Part shown: positions 8,679-17,491 of the stretch, in pieces | How the letters are laid out: each line of letters starts with the position of its first letter | How positions within the stretch are numbered: the stretch's first letter is position 1 | Source of the DNA: Niastella sp. OAS944 | Lineage (GTDB): Bacteria > Bacteroidota > Bacteroidia > Chitinophagales > Chitinophagaceae | Reading direction: 5' to 3' | DNA length: 64,000 nt | NCBI GenBank assembly: GCA_024809215.1 | Contig: JANUBW010000001.1 | Location: 310,001-374,000, forward strand | Notes under the pieces: generated by a model | What the model was told of the DNA's origin: nothing | Database searches by the model: none | Seen by the model: the letters and a program-made list of their open reading frames with translations, nothing else | Program-made: the position numbers and the translations under genes

Positions 8679-9884
8679 ATGCCTGATCTGTCGAACATCG
8701 TCGTTAAAGACATGCGCGCCTATGGCGTTGAACAGGCCGGTACTTATAAAGGCGGCATTGAAGCCTATAAAGGGCTGTTAAACAAAGTTCGCAGCGGTTC
8801 TATCCTATCTGAGCAGGATGCCATGCGATTGCTGCCCAAGACCGAAGAAATAAAGACCCGCATTCAAAAGCAGATTGACACATTACTGGAAAAATATTAT
8901 GAGGTAAAGAGCAGGGCCGATGAAATTCACAACAGCCGCGATATTACCAAGGGGCTGGTGCCCATGAAACAGACTGAGATCAATTTGCTTAAGAATCAAT
9001 TAGATGAAATAAATACCCATCGAACGCCTGGTCAAAATTTGATATATAACAGCTTTAGTTGGGGTACTTTTTTATTTTTATTATTTCTTTTAGTTGCACT
9101 TTCATTTTACTTGTTATACTTTTACATGAGTGTAGCTGATTTTGCGTTGAATGGTGTAAATCCAATGACCCTTTTCCAGGAAGGAAGGCTAAACATACAG
9201 TTGTTACCCAGCCTTCGAAGACTGGTCTCTCTTATAATTAACTACCCCCCCCTGATCGTATTCCCCACTATTTTCTTTGCCCTGGGAACATCCATTCACT
9301 TGTTCTCGGAAAGAGGCATGAAATACAAGAAAGTTGTTTGGGGATTGCTAAGCCTGGTTTTTGTTGGCGACATTTTGTTAGCCCTTCAAGTTCATACCGG
9401 TGTGAATGAGATCCTGATCAAACTCAACCGTGATGAATTTAAGCCCCTGATAGTTCCAGTATTCGCCGATTCGCGATTTTATCTGGTTCTATTCCTTGGT
9501 TTTGGCGTATTTGCCATCTGGAGCTCTGTATACTACCTGATGCAGATGGAATGGAGCAAACGTAACCAGCTGAAACTACGCTACAAACGTATTAACCGTT
9601 TACAAGATGAGATCCTGCAGCTGGAGGAAAAACGGATGTACTACGAAACCGAGTTACAACAAATCACCCAACGGGCGGAAGACCTTAGCAAGGAAAAAGA
9701 CAGACTGGTTCTACCGGTTGATGCAATTGAAAAGAACATCAATTTTTTCAGAGACGGTTGGAACGGTTACCTGGCTACTTTATATGGGCGCGAGAAAGGC
9801 GAAGAACAGATCAAACTGATCAATGAACGAACAGACGCCTATATTAAAGAGCTGAAAGAATTTCAGGAGTCTTATTTCAAATAA
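8679..9884 (+). CDS. Four-TM coiled-coil membrane protein, unknown function
   Basis: I do not recognise a named family. From the ATG at 8679 the protein has 401 residues; an in-frame GTG at 8631 would add 16. The order is: a soluble helical N-terminus (1-125) with heptad-like Lys/Glu/Leu runs; four predicted membrane helices near 129-151, 191-211, 220-236 and 266-287; and a long C-terminal coiled coil (about 300-400). The ends probably face the cytoplasm. It is the first gene of a three-gene operon with two lipoproteins (spacings 31 and 14 bases). It may be the inner-membrane anchor of a cell-envelope complex, which is an inference from context only. Confidence 0.7.
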   Translation: MPDLSNIVVKDMRAYGVEQAGTYKGGIEAYKGLLNKVRSGSILSEQDAMRLLPKTEEIKTRIQKQIDTLLEKYYEVKSRADEIHNSRDITKGLVPMKQTEINLLKNQLDEINTHRTPGQNLIYNSFSWGTFLFLLFLLVALSFYLLYFYMSVADFALNGVNPMTLFQEGRLNIQLLPSLRRLVSLIINYPPLIVFPTIFFALGTSIHLFSERGMKYKKVVWGLLSLVFVGDILLALQVHTGVNEILIKLNRDEFKPLIVPVFADSRFYLVLFLGFGVFAIWSSVYYLMQMEWSKRNQLKLRYKRINRLQDEILQLEEKRMYYETELQQITQRAEDLSKEKDRLVLPVDAIEKNINFFRDGWNGYLATLYGREKGEEQIKLINERTDAYIKELKEFQESYFK

Positions 9885-9915
9885 TTTTATAATAGGTTTC
9901 TTTTATCCTTGAGTT

Positions 9916-11187
9916 ATGGCACGTTACCTCATCACCGCAATCATCATGTGCGCCTGGGCTCTGGCAGGCTGCAATGAAATCGAAGAGGCTGTGAAGGATG
10001 CTAAAAAAGATGGATCCGCACCGCCAAAAGACAATTACATTGTGTTGCTCGATCTTAGCGATCGAATCCTGTATAACGACCAGCAACAGGTTCCCAAAGA
10101 CATACAGGTCATTCAATCGATCTACGCAGCATTCAAATCAAAACTGAATGCCAAAGATCCCACCAGGTTATACTTTACCGTAAACGATAAGTTGAAGTTA
10201 ATGGTAGCTCCGCAACGCACAACCGCCAGCGAAGTGTACAATATGGCCGGGAATCTTCGACTTCAGCTGGCATCGGCCCAGCCCGAACAAAAAGCCAAAC
10301 TGCTGGAAGAAACGGAAAAGAACTTCAACACTTATCTGCCCCAGATCTACAAAAAAGCAGTGATCAGCAATAACAGTACCTCTTATGCGGGCGCCGACAT
10401 ATGGAAGTACTTTAACGAAGACCTGCAGGATGACCTGGAGAAAGATGCACAAAATACACTATTCATCATCACCGATGGATATATGGATTTTGAAAGCCTT
10501 AACGGACGCGCTTCACGCAATAACCGTTACACTTCCTGCGCGCAGATCATCAACAACCTGAAAAAAGCACCCGACTGGAACACCCGTTTTAAAGAAGGCG
10601 ACTATGGTTTGCTGCCGGTAAACAAAAGATTCCCCAACTTAAAGGTTGTAGTGCTGGAATTAAACCCAAAAGACGACTGGACCGGTGAATACAATTTGCT
10701 TACTACCATCTGGAGTAAATGGTTCAATGAAATGGGTATAAAGTCGTACGCATTTATCAAAGACGACAACATTAATGAGATAAATGAGAGTATAGAAAAA
10801 CTACTAAAAGTAAAATTACCTTCATCTGCGAATATTACGTCCGTTTCATGGACACCGGTAACCGAATCGGATCCGGAAATTACGAAGGCTGCGAAGAACA
10901 AAACAAACGTGACCGCACAAGCTACTGATCCTTCACCAGTTATTGAAACAGTTAAAGAAATTACGCCTAAAAAAGAGAATAGTAATTCTTACAATTCGTA
11001 CAGTTCTTACGCATATTCTGAGCCGGCAGCGCCTCAAAAAAAGAAAGAAAATGTTAAAGAAAGAGAATATATTCGCGTGTCTGGCGTTAAAGGTCAGATA
11101 GATACTTCCAGTATCCATTTAAGAACCAATCCGAAAAAGCCAATTAGTAAACCAAAGGAGCAGGTCACGTTTGGTCCTGCTTATTAA
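9916..11187 (+). CDS. vWA-like lipoprotein
   Basis: This 423-residue protein has a lipoprotein signal ending in the lipobox LAGC (Cys19). The body resembles a von Willebrand factor A fold. 'IVLLDLSDRIL' (D46, S48) matches the DxSxx start of a MIDAS metal site, and 'LFIITDGYMD' (D187) matches the later TDG motif. A low-complexity, Ser/Tyr/Pro/Lys-rich tail from about residue 330 could span periplasm or peptidoglycan. vWA domains usually mediate metal-dependent protein binding. It lies between a membrane coiled-coil protein and an OmpA-like lipoprotein in one operon, so a periplasmic assembly is plausible. The exact family is not identified. Confidence 0.65.
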   Translation: MARYLITAIIMCAWALAGCNEIEEAVKDAKKDGSAPPKDNYIVLLDLSDRILYNDQQQVPKDIQVIQSIYAAFKSKLNAKDPTRLYFTVNDKLKLMVAPQRTTASEVYNMAGNLRLQLASAQPEQKAKLLEETEKNFNTYLPQIYKKAVISNNSTSYAGADIWKYFNEDLQDDLEKDAQNTLFIITDGYMDFESLNGRASRNNRYTSCAQIINNLKKAPDWNTRFKEGDYGLLPVNKRFPNLKVVVLELNPKDDWTGEYNLLTTIWSKWFNEMGIKSYAFIKDDNINEINESIEKLLKVKLPSSANITSVSWTPVTESDPEITKAAKNKTNVTAQATDPSPVIETVKEITPKKENSNSYNSYSSYAYSEPAAPQKKKENVKEREYIRVSGVKGQIDTSSIHLRTNPKKPISKPKEQVTFGPAY

Positions 11188-11201
11188 AAACCTTTACTCT
11201 T

Positions 11202-12113
11202 ATGCTTCGTAGCCTATTAATCATGGTTGTAACTGGACTTACGCTGGGCATGGCTATATCATGCGGCCCAAGCAAACAAGTCCAAAGCCTGACGAAAACC
11301 ACACAAGAAACTCTTGAGTTAGTCAAGAAAGAAGCTCAGCGCGCCATCGCGTTGACCGTTGAAAAAGTTAAGAATTATGAAGTGGATCCTGACATTGGTA
11401 AGGAGATCATCCGCAACCTGAAAGAGTCTGAGCGTAAAATCGACACTCAACTTGCTGTTGCGGCTCAACTGGAAAAAAACGGTACCAAAGAAGAGATCCT
11501 TCAGTTCGCTGAACGCACAAACGTAATCATTCAGAGTGCGTTGACTGACCTGAAGTCGTTGAACGACCTTTATGACATCTCAACATTCTCATCATTTGAA
11601 ACAGCTACCTTCTTCCCTGCCGGTGGCTTTGGTATTCCTCCTGAAAAACAGGATGAGGCCAAAAAATCAATCGAGCCAATTGTACAACGTATCATCAAGT
11701 TCTTTGGTGACCACCCAAGACAAAGGTTCGTGGCGGTAATTGTATGTTATGGTTTCTCTGACGAAACGCCGATCGCAAAGGAATCTCCTTTGTACTCTCC
11801 GCTGCTCGCAAAGATGAAAACAAACAACCCAACCCGTCAGGAGTTGAACGTAAAATTATCAGAACTTAGAGCAAAATCTATTGCCAACCTTCTGGTTGAC
11901 CTTATCAAAATAAACGAAGGTTTGATTCCTAACCCCAAACTCATCAACTACGACATTAAGTGGATGGGTAAAGGTGAAGAGTTACCTTACCCAGACAGAG
12001 TAAAAGATTACAAAGCTGATGACAAACGTCGTCGTATGGTGTCTTTGATCTGGAACGTATTACCAGGTTCTTTATATGCACAAGGCCTCAGCAACGAAAC
12101 TGCAATGAGGTAA
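11202..12113 (+). CDS. OmpA-like lipoprotein
   Basis: This 303-residue protein has a lipobox AISC (Cys21) followed by a helical, coiled-coil-like stretch (about 25-110). The second half resembles an OmpA/MotB peptidoglycan-binding domain: 'VAVIVCYGFSDETP' corresponds to the GHTD strand-loop, and 'NVKLSELRAKSIANLLVDL' to the LSxxRAxSV helix. The match is degenerate, so true peptidoglycan binding is uncertain. It follows the vWA-like lipoprotein by 14 bases and ends the operon ahead of strong hairpins. Its base composition matches its neighbours. Confidence 0.7.
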   Translation: MLRSLLIMVVTGLTLGMAISCGPSKQVQSLTKTTQETLELVKKEAQRAIALTVEKVKNYEVDPDIGKEIIRNLKESERKIDTQLAVAAQLEKNGTKEEILQFAERTNVIIQSALTDLKSLNDLYDISTFSSFETATFFPAGGFGIPPEKQDEAKKSIEPIVQRIIKFFGDHPRQRFVAVIVCYGFSDETPIAKESPLYSPLLAKMKTNNPTRQELNVKLSELRAKSIANLLVDLIKINEGLIPNPKLINYDIKWMGKGEELPYPDRVKDYKADDKRRRMVSLIWNVLPGSLYAQGLSNETAMR

Positions 12114-12192
12114 TCAATGAAGTATATACATGAGTAATGCCGGATTGGTTTAAAAAATTACTCTTGGAAATATTAATTGGTGTATTCATTAT

Positions 12193-12234
12193 TTTGCCTG
12201 CAGACCATAGTTGATCTATGAAACTGCAGGCAAA
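12193..12234 (+). terminator. Long hairpin after the envelope operon
   Basis: TTTGCCTGCAG and CTGCAGGCAAA are 11-bp arms enclosing an inner CATAG/CTATG stem. The T-run is weak, so it may be an mRNA 3'-end structure rather than a classic terminator. Confidence 0.6.
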
Positions 12235-12288
12235 TTACTTCTGAGTTCTCAGTAATGAGTTTCTGGGTTCTCAGTACTGAGAATACGC

Positions 12289-12330
12289 AAAATAAAACGG
12301 CCCGCGATGCATCGCGGGCCGTTTTATTTT
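12289..12330. terminator. 42-bp perfect palindromic terminator
   Basis: Two 21-base halves are exact reverse complements with no spacer. The G+C core CGGCCCGCGATG/CATCGCGGGCCG is flanked by an A-rich left end and a T-rich right end. It can end transcription in both directions. Confidence 0.85.
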
Positions 12331-12333
12331 GTA

Positions 12334-12540
12334 GTTGACGGGTTGACGAGTTGACAAGGTTGAATAGGGAGTGTTATTAGTATGTAGGGTTGAGGTTGAA
12401 AAGTTGATATAGTTGATGAAGTTGATAGAGGGAATACAGTTGACGAGTTAACAGGTTAACAAGTTGACAAGGGGTGGAAAGGGAGTGTTTCAATAGGGGT
12501 GAAGTTGAAAAGTTGATAGAGGTGATGAAGTTGATAGAGG
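12334..12540. repeat. About 100-bp imperfect tandem duplication made of 8-bp words
   Basis: Copy 1 (12334-12431) and copy 2 (12439-12540) share the order GTTGACGAG words, AGGGAGTGTT, GTTGAAAAGTTGATA words and GTTGATAGAGG. Each copy is itself a run of degenerate 8-9-bp words. No gene is supported in 12114-12828. Confidence 0.75.
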
Positions 12541-12642
12541 TCCTACAGTGCAGCGGTATAACTGTTTTCGTAACTCATAAACCAGGCAGCAGTTTTTTTG
12601 CGTCGCTTACGTTATGCAAATACCACAATAACTTACTTACAA

Positions 12643-12674
12643 ACAAAGCCTTCCAATAAATCGGAAGGCTTTGT
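12643..12674. terminator. Hairpin terminator
   Basis: ACAAAGCCTTCC and GGAAGGCTTTGT form a perfect 12-bp stem with an 8-base loop. It lies in the convergent region before prfB. Confidence 0.65.
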
Positions 12675-12685
12675 ATTGTATTTAC

Positions 12686-12807
12686 CTTGTTAACCTGTCA
12701 ACATGTTAACTTGTCAACCTTATACAAACAGGCCTTCCGGTTAGCCGGAAGGCCTGTTTGTTTTAAACCATTATCAACTATATTAACTTTATCAACTTTT
12801 CAACTTA
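12686..12807. repeat. Inverse-orientation word repeats facing those at 12.34-12.54 kb
   Basis: 12686-12720 (TTGTTAACCTGTCAACATGTTAAC type) is the inverse of the GTTAAC/GTTGAC run at 12439-12473. 12772-12807 is the inverse of the GTTGAAAAGTTGATA run. Together they make the whole 12.33-12.81 kb spacer a large imperfect inverted structure. Confidence 0.65.
12725..12760. terminator. Strong hairpin terminator at the prfB end
   Basis: CAAACAGGCCTTCCGG and CCGGAAGGCCTGTTTG are perfect 16-bp arms around a TTAG loop, 68 bases beyond the prfB stop. T-rich sequence lies on the plus side. It shares its CCTTCC/GGAAGG core with the hairpin at 12643. Confidence 0.75.
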
Positions 12808-12828
12808 CAAACTGAATAACTGAACAAC

Positions 12829-13930
12829 TTATGAACCGCCAGCTTCAGCTTCCTTTTCCATCATTAAGTATGCCTTTATAAACCCATCCAACTCGCCATC
12901 CATAACCGGCTGCACATTACCTACTTCAAAATCGGTACGGTGGTCCTTGATCATTTTATACGGATGGAATACATAACTGCGGATCTGGCTGCCCCACTCT
13001 ATCTTCTTTTTTGATGCATTGGTAGCATTCTTTAAAGCCTCGCGACGGCGTAACTCCTCTTCATACAAACGGCTCTTAAGCATTTGCAGCGCCATTTCGC
13101 GGTTCTCGCCCTGTGTACGGGCTTTCTGGCATTCTACCACAATACCACTTGGATGGTGCTTTAAACGCACAGCCGTTTCCACCTTGTTTACGTTCTGTCC
13201 GCCTTTACCACCGCTTCGGTAAAACTCCCATTCCAGGTCGGCGGGGTTTACTTCAACAGCAATACTGTCATCAACTAACGGATACACAAAAATGGAGGCA
13301 AACGACGTATGCCGGCGGGCATTGCTATCGAATGGTGAAATACGCACCAGGCGGTGTACGCCGCTCTCGGCCTTTAAAAAGCCATAAGCAAACGGTCCGT
13401 CAAACTGCAGCGTAGCGCTTTTAATACCTGCGCCATCGCCTTCCTGCCAGTCGAGCTCAGTAACCTGCCAGCCCTGTTTTTCACCATACATGCGGTACAT
13501 ACGTGCCAGCATTTCGGCCCAGTCCTGACTTTCGGTACCCCCGGCGCCGCTGTTGATCTGTAGTACGCCCGGCAGTTCGTCTTCCGGCTGGTTAAGGGTG
13601 CTTTTGAATTCGGCTTCATCGAGCTGTTGCAAGGCCCGTTCATAGGCCTCCTTGGTTTCTTCTTCGCTGGCTTCACCTGCTTTCCAGAAATCAAACAGCA
13701 CAACAAAATCCTCTACCGACGCCTTTGACTGGTCGTATAGTTTGATCCAGAATTCGTTTAGCTTAATGCTTTTGAGAATTTCAGTGGCCCGTTTGTTATC
13801 ATCCCAAAAACCGGGCGAAAAGGAAAGTGTTTTTTCTTCGTTTACTTTGTAGTGTCGGTTATCGACGTCAAAGAAACCTCCTCAGTCCACCAAGGCGGGA
13901 CCTCATATCGTTTATTTTTTCGATTGTCAT
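12829..13930 (-). CDS. prfB: Peptide chain release factor 2, with programmed +1 frameshift
   Basis: RF2 ends translation at UGA and UAA. The reading frame from 13701 alone gives only 290 residues and lacks the N-terminus. The true start is the ATG at 13930: 20 codons are read (MTIEKIND...RRFL), then an in-frame TGA (13868-13870). A +1 slip at CTT-TGA-C restores the frame and gives 366 residues, normal for RF2. The stop-recognition tripeptide SPF ('[10 protein letters not shown]') and the catalytic GGQ ('[11 protein letters not shown]') are both present. The frameshift makes RF2 synthesis self-limiting: scarce RF2 leaves the TGA unread and favours slippage. Confidence 0.95.
13867..13882 (-). 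promoter_or_regulatory. prfB recoding site
   Basis: On the minus strand the sequence reads AGGAGG TTT CTT TGA C. This is the internal Shine-Dalgarno three bases before the CTT slippery codon, followed by the stop TGA and a C, the same spacing as in Escherichia coli. This AGGAGG is unusually good in a genome where genes rarely show one. Confidence 0.95.
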
Positions 13931-13941
13931 GGGGCAAATAT

Positions 13942-14091
13942 AAGTTGAAAAGTTAAAAAGTTGATAGGGTTGATAAAGGTTATCCGTATTTCGGACTTCC
14001 CTTTCATTTCCAGACTCATAAAAGTGCAGCCCGGAAATCGATAAACCATTTCCTTTATTACCTCTATCAACTTATCAACTCATCCTGTAAC
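13942..14091. repeat. Inverted degenerate word-repeat element
   Basis: GTTGAAAAGTTAAAAAGTTGATA words (13943-13984) face inverse CTATCAACTTATCAACTCAT words (14061-14091) between the divergent prfB and the gene at 14134. It is the same word family as 12.39-12.54 kb on the other side of prfB. Confidence 0.65.
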
Positions 14092-14133
14092 TTTTCCCGG
14101 CAAATTCCGACCAACAGTGTTCAAACAGCCCCT

Positions 14134-16008
14134 ATGCGCCTCCTACCCCTACTCTTTTGCACTTCGCTGTCTATAACGTCAATGGCCCAGTCGAGGGTAT
14201 TCATACACGATGGCCGGCAAACTGCGGCCTGCACCGTCTGTGAGCAAATGCTCAATGATATGCCGAAGGAAGTATTATTTGGAATTCACCTGTACCCCAA
14301 CGGTGATGTATATTTTACAATGTCTGACAAGACCTGGTTCAACAAGCTCTTTACAGGCGCCCACGACGGCGTTACGGCCGACCTGGTATCAAAAGACCAG
14401 TTTGGATGCCAGGCCACCCTTCCCGACAACTATTCGGTCAATAAGGGCTTTGTGCTGCCCCCGGTGTATACAGCCGACCTTAAGAGTAATATGAAGGAAA
14501 TGTCGCCGGGCCATGTAACGGTAAAGATCGGCCATATTCCTCCCAGCCTGGCAAAAAAAGAACTGGAAGGTAACCTCATAATTGTCAAAAACGGGGTAGT
14601 TTGTGATTACACCTCCTTTGTTGACATTGATCGTATTCAATGGGCCCTGTTGCCAATGGGTTTGTATACCGATACATTGCTGAATGTTGACTTAAGTGAC
14701 GACATCACGAAAAGAGCACAACACTTCTATACAAAAAAACTACAATTCAATATTCCCTTCTCAAAAGGAAAAACCACGTACAATACCAGCGATCTGCAAC
14801 CGCTGTACGATTCGCTGCAACTAAAAGATTACAGTATTAAATCAATTTCCATTCGGGCATATTCCTCTGTGGAAGGTGCCACACAGTTAAACAACCAGTT
14901 GCAAAAACAACGGTCGCAATCCATTATTAAAGCCCTGCAACAATTTCAATCGCCCGAAATAAAAACAACTATTACTTCCGGTGAGAACTGGATCGAATTT
15001 TACGATGACATAGCCAAATCGCCGTTTAAAGAACTGGCCTCTTTAGGTAAGATCGAGATCAAAAAAAAGCTACTTGATAAAGTATTACTTGAGAAGGTAG
15101 AAACTTATCTCAGCAACCACCGCAAAGCAATTATCACTATTTACCTAAATAAAAGAACAGGGCTCGAAAAAACAAATGCCGATACTTTGCTTACCCGGTT
15201 TAAACAGGCCATTGCCAATAAAAAACCGGCCCAGGCATCCATTATTCGGGATGCCATCTTTGAGCGGGTGGCCAACGGCAAACTGCCACAGCAATACATT
15301 AACCAGCTTGAAATACCCAATGAAAAAATATTCAGCGATCTTATGAATAACCAGGTCTCTTATAAACTATCACTGAATATAACATATGAATATGAGGCCC
15401 TGGAAGATCTGAAAGAAATTGAAGCGCTGGCGCCAGAGAATGGAAAAGTAAAATACAATATTTGTGTGCTAAACTTCCGCTTCTGGCAATACGATTCAAC
15501 CCACCTACAGGCACCTGTTTTTTTAAAATACATAAATGACCTTCCCCAATACGGCATCGATCCTTCACTGGTAAAGCGCATGCTCATCAATTACAACATT
15601 GTAATGTGCGGCATGTATATGGACCAGCTCGATTACCAGGCAAAAGACAATACGATTGAATATATCTATCGCAACTATGTGTCATTACAGTTAACCGATG
15701 CCGATATGCTGGCCCTTGCCAAGTACCTGTGTTATTATTCTCATTCGCTGGCGGCGGAAAAATTAATTGAAACAAGGGTGCATCAGCTCGATGTAGATGA
15801 AGACCTGTTATTTTATTACCTGAACCTGAAATTGTTTGATGCCGGATCTTTTGCTACAGACCCCGTAAGAAAAGCGGCTTTAAACGCCATAAATATCAAT
15901 GGCCCTAGGTTTTGCCGCTTCTTTAACGCAACAGATAAAGGCGGCGCCAGTTTTCAATTGCTCAGGTATGATGCGTTAAGACCTTTGTATTGTGAAAGCT
16001 GCCGATGA
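14134..16008 (+). CDS. Secreted protein with OmpA-like domain, unknown function
   Basis: This 624-residue protein has a signal peptide (residues 1-18, ending SMAQ). I do not recognise the whole protein. An N-terminal part with a CTVC motif near residue 29-32 is followed by an OmpA-like segment around 225-275 ('ISIRAYSSVEGATQLNNQLQKQRSQSIIKAL'), which resembles the OmpA domain's beta strand plus the N/RA helix. The C-terminal 300 residues are helix-rich and TPR-like in spacing, ending in a Cys pair (CESC). It is probably periplasmic or outer-membrane associated. It stands alone, between prfB and a converging oxidoreductase gene. Confidence 0.65.
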   Translation: MRLLPLLFCTSLSITSMAQSRVFIHDGRQTAACTVCEQMLNDMPKEVLFGIHLYPNGDVYFTMSDKTWFNKLFTGAHDGVTADLVSKDQFGCQATLPDNYSVNKGFVLPPVYTADLKSNMKEMSPGHVTVKIGHIPPSLAKKELEGNLIIVKNGVVCDYTSFVDIDRIQWALLPMGLYTDTLLNVDLSDDITKRAQHFYTKKLQFNIPFSKGKTTYNTSDLQPLYDSLQLKDYSIKSISIRAYSSVEGATQLNNQLQKQRSQSIIKALQQFQSPEIKTTITSGENWIEFYDDIAKSPFKELASLGKIEIKKKLLDKVLLEKVETYLSNHRKAIITIYLNKRTGLEKTNADTLLTRFKQAIANKKPAQASIIRDAIFERVANGKLPQQYINQLEIPNEKIFSDLMNNQVSYKLSLNITYEYEALEDLKEIEALAPENGKVKYNICVLNFRFWQYDSTHLQAPVFLKYINDLPQYGIDPSLVKRMLINYNIVMCGMYMDQLDYQAKDNTIEYIYRNYVSLQLTDADMLALAKYLCYYSHSLAAEKLIETRVHQLDVDEDLLFYYLNLKLFDAGSFATDPVRKAALNAININGPRFCRFFNATDKGGASFQLLRYDALRPLYCESCR

Positions 16009-16016
16009 GGTCGGAG

Positions 16017-16070
16017 GTCGGAAAATACAGACTCTTCTGACTTCAGGCTTCTGACTTCAGGCTTCTGACA
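16017..16070. repeat. 14-bp (2x7) word repeat overlapping a gene end
   Basis: GACTTCAGGCTTCT is repeated, after GAGGTCGGAGGTCGG. The array reaches into the FMN reductase gene that ends at 16043, so its last codons (KSEA, stop) are made of repeat units. Confidence 0.7.
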
Positions 16071-16606
16071 AGCGCTTCCAGTTTTTGTTTTACCAGGTCG
16101 CGCGAAGTTGCATCGGTAAGCTCGCCTTTGTCGTTGAACTTATTTTGCGCCTGAGCTATCAATACTTCCGGTTTATACACGGGCCGCATATCGAGGTAGA
16201 GAAAAATATGATGAAAGTCTAACTGCATACGCACAGTACCCCATAACCCAATGGTGGCGCCCATAATGGCCACGGGCTTTTTTATAAGCGGAGCATCCTT
16301 TCCCCGCGATGCCCAGTCTATGGCGTTCTTCAACCCACCGGGAATACCATAATTATATTCGGGCGAACAGATCACCAATCCATCAGCTTTGGCCACCAGC
16401 TCCCTGAATTGTTGCACAATGGCGGGGCGCTCTGTAGCGGCCGGGATATCTTTGTCGGCATTGTATAGCGGTAATTCACCAATATTAAAGGTTTCCATGG
16501 AAACGCCTTCAGGCACCAATTGTATTGCGGTTTGTAACAGGTATGTATTGTAAGATCCTTTTCTAAGACTGCCTGATATTCCAAGAAGATGAATTTGTTC
16601 ACCCAT
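16043..16606 (-). CDS. NADPH-dependent FMN reductase
   Basis: This 187-residue flavodoxin-fold reductase starts at the ATG at 16606 (MGEQIHLLGISGSLRKGSYN); a longer frame to 16726 adds 40 residues with no family match. The phosphate-binding 'GISGSLRKGSYN' (about 8-19) and the 'SPEYNYGIPGGLKNAIDWASR' loop (about 77-97) are diagnostic of the NAD(P)H:FMN/quinone/azo reductase group (PF03358). Such enzymes reduce FMN, quinones or chromate in the cytosol. A methyltransferase gene starts divergently 62 bases away. A second member of the family lies at 37.05 kb. Its C-terminus is encoded by an intergenic-type repeat. Confidence 0.87.
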   Translation of the reverse strand: MGEQIHLLGISGSLRKGSYNTYLLQTAIQLVPEGVSMETFNIGELPLYNADKDIPAATERPAIVQQFRELVAKADGLVICSPEYNYGIPGGLKNAIDWASRGKDAPLIKKPVAIMGATIGLWGTVRMQLDFHHIFLYLDMRPVYKPEVLIAQAQNKFNDKGELTDATSRDLVKQKLEALVRSLKSEA

Positions 16607-16668
16607 AAGATTGTTTATGGTGAAAATGCAATTTTTATTCCGGGCAAACACCAGTAACTTGTTAACCC

Positions 16669-17490
16669 ATGACCATACCTTCTCATTACGCATATAACAA
16701 CTTATACGAGGCAATACTGAATGCATTGAGCAATGCAGGGGTGCCGGCCAACAAAGTCACCAGAAAGGATATTACCGCCATTGATGAGTTTCATGTACGC
16801 GGACAGCAGGTATCGCTTGAACTGGCAGCAGCCGCCGGTTTGCAACCCGGTATGCATATTCTCGATGCCGGTTGTGGCCTGGGTGGCACCTGCCGTTTAC
16901 TGGCCGATGAATTTGACTGTGATGTTACCGGCATTGATATAACCGAAGACTATATACGCACCGCTGCCAGGCTTTCGGAATTGACGGGCTTACAACATAA
17001 AACCCGGTTTGTGCATGGCAGCGTACTTTCCCTGCCCTTTGAGAACAATAGCTTCGACGTAGTATTTACAGAACATGTTCAAATGAACATTGCCGATAAA
17101 AAAACATTTTACGCCGAAATAGCAAGGGTATTAAAAACAGGCGGCCGTTTTGTTTATTACGACATTTTAAGCAACGGGCAAATGCCGGTGAAATATCCCG
17201 TTCCGTGGGCGCCCGATGACAGTATCAGTTTTTTAATTACACCTCAGCAACTACATACCTTACTACGTGATGCCGGGTTTAATAACATTCAAATAACAAA
17301 TGAAACCGCCAAAGGCATCGCCTTCTTTAATAATTTGTTTAACCGGATTGAACAAAAAGGGTTGCCGCCATTGGGGTTGCATATGCTTGTTGGTTTAGAT
17401 AAGATGCGTAATCTGCATAGCAACCTTATTGATGGGGCATGCGTATTGGAGAGTGGAATATTTGTAACTTCGCAGCCAACATCCAACTAA
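16669..17490 (+). CDS. Class I SAM-dependent methyltransferase
   Basis: This 273-residue protein has the Rossmann-type SAM-binding motif I 'HILDAGCGLGGTCRLLA' (about residues 64-80) and the acidic motif II 'VTGIDITEDYI'. The post-I region 'GSVLSLPFENNSFDVVFTEHVQMNI' is typical of UbiE/glycine-sarcosine-type methyltransferases. The substrate is unknown, and small molecules are likely. The gene ends one base before the dienelactone hydrolase start, so the two are surely co-transcribed, although no shared pathway is evident. Confidence 0.85.
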   Translation: MTIPSHYAYNNLYEAILNALSNAGVPANKVTRKDITAIDEFHVRGQQVSLELAAAAGLQPGMHILDAGCGLGGTCRLLADEFDCDVTGIDITEDYIRTAARLSELTGLQHKTRFVHGSVLSLPFENNSFDVVFTEHVQMNIADKKTFYAEIARVLKTGGRFVYYDILSNGQMPVKYPVPWAPDDSISFLITPQQLHTLLRDAGFNNIQITNETAKGIAFFNNLFNRIEQKGLPPLGLHMLVGLDKMRNLHSNLIDGACVLESGIFVTSQPTSN

Positions 17491-17491
17491 A

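Noticed and set aside
12474-12659. 61-codon plus-strand frame
   Set aside because: It lies in the word-repeat duplication and ends in a terminator stem; no protein features.
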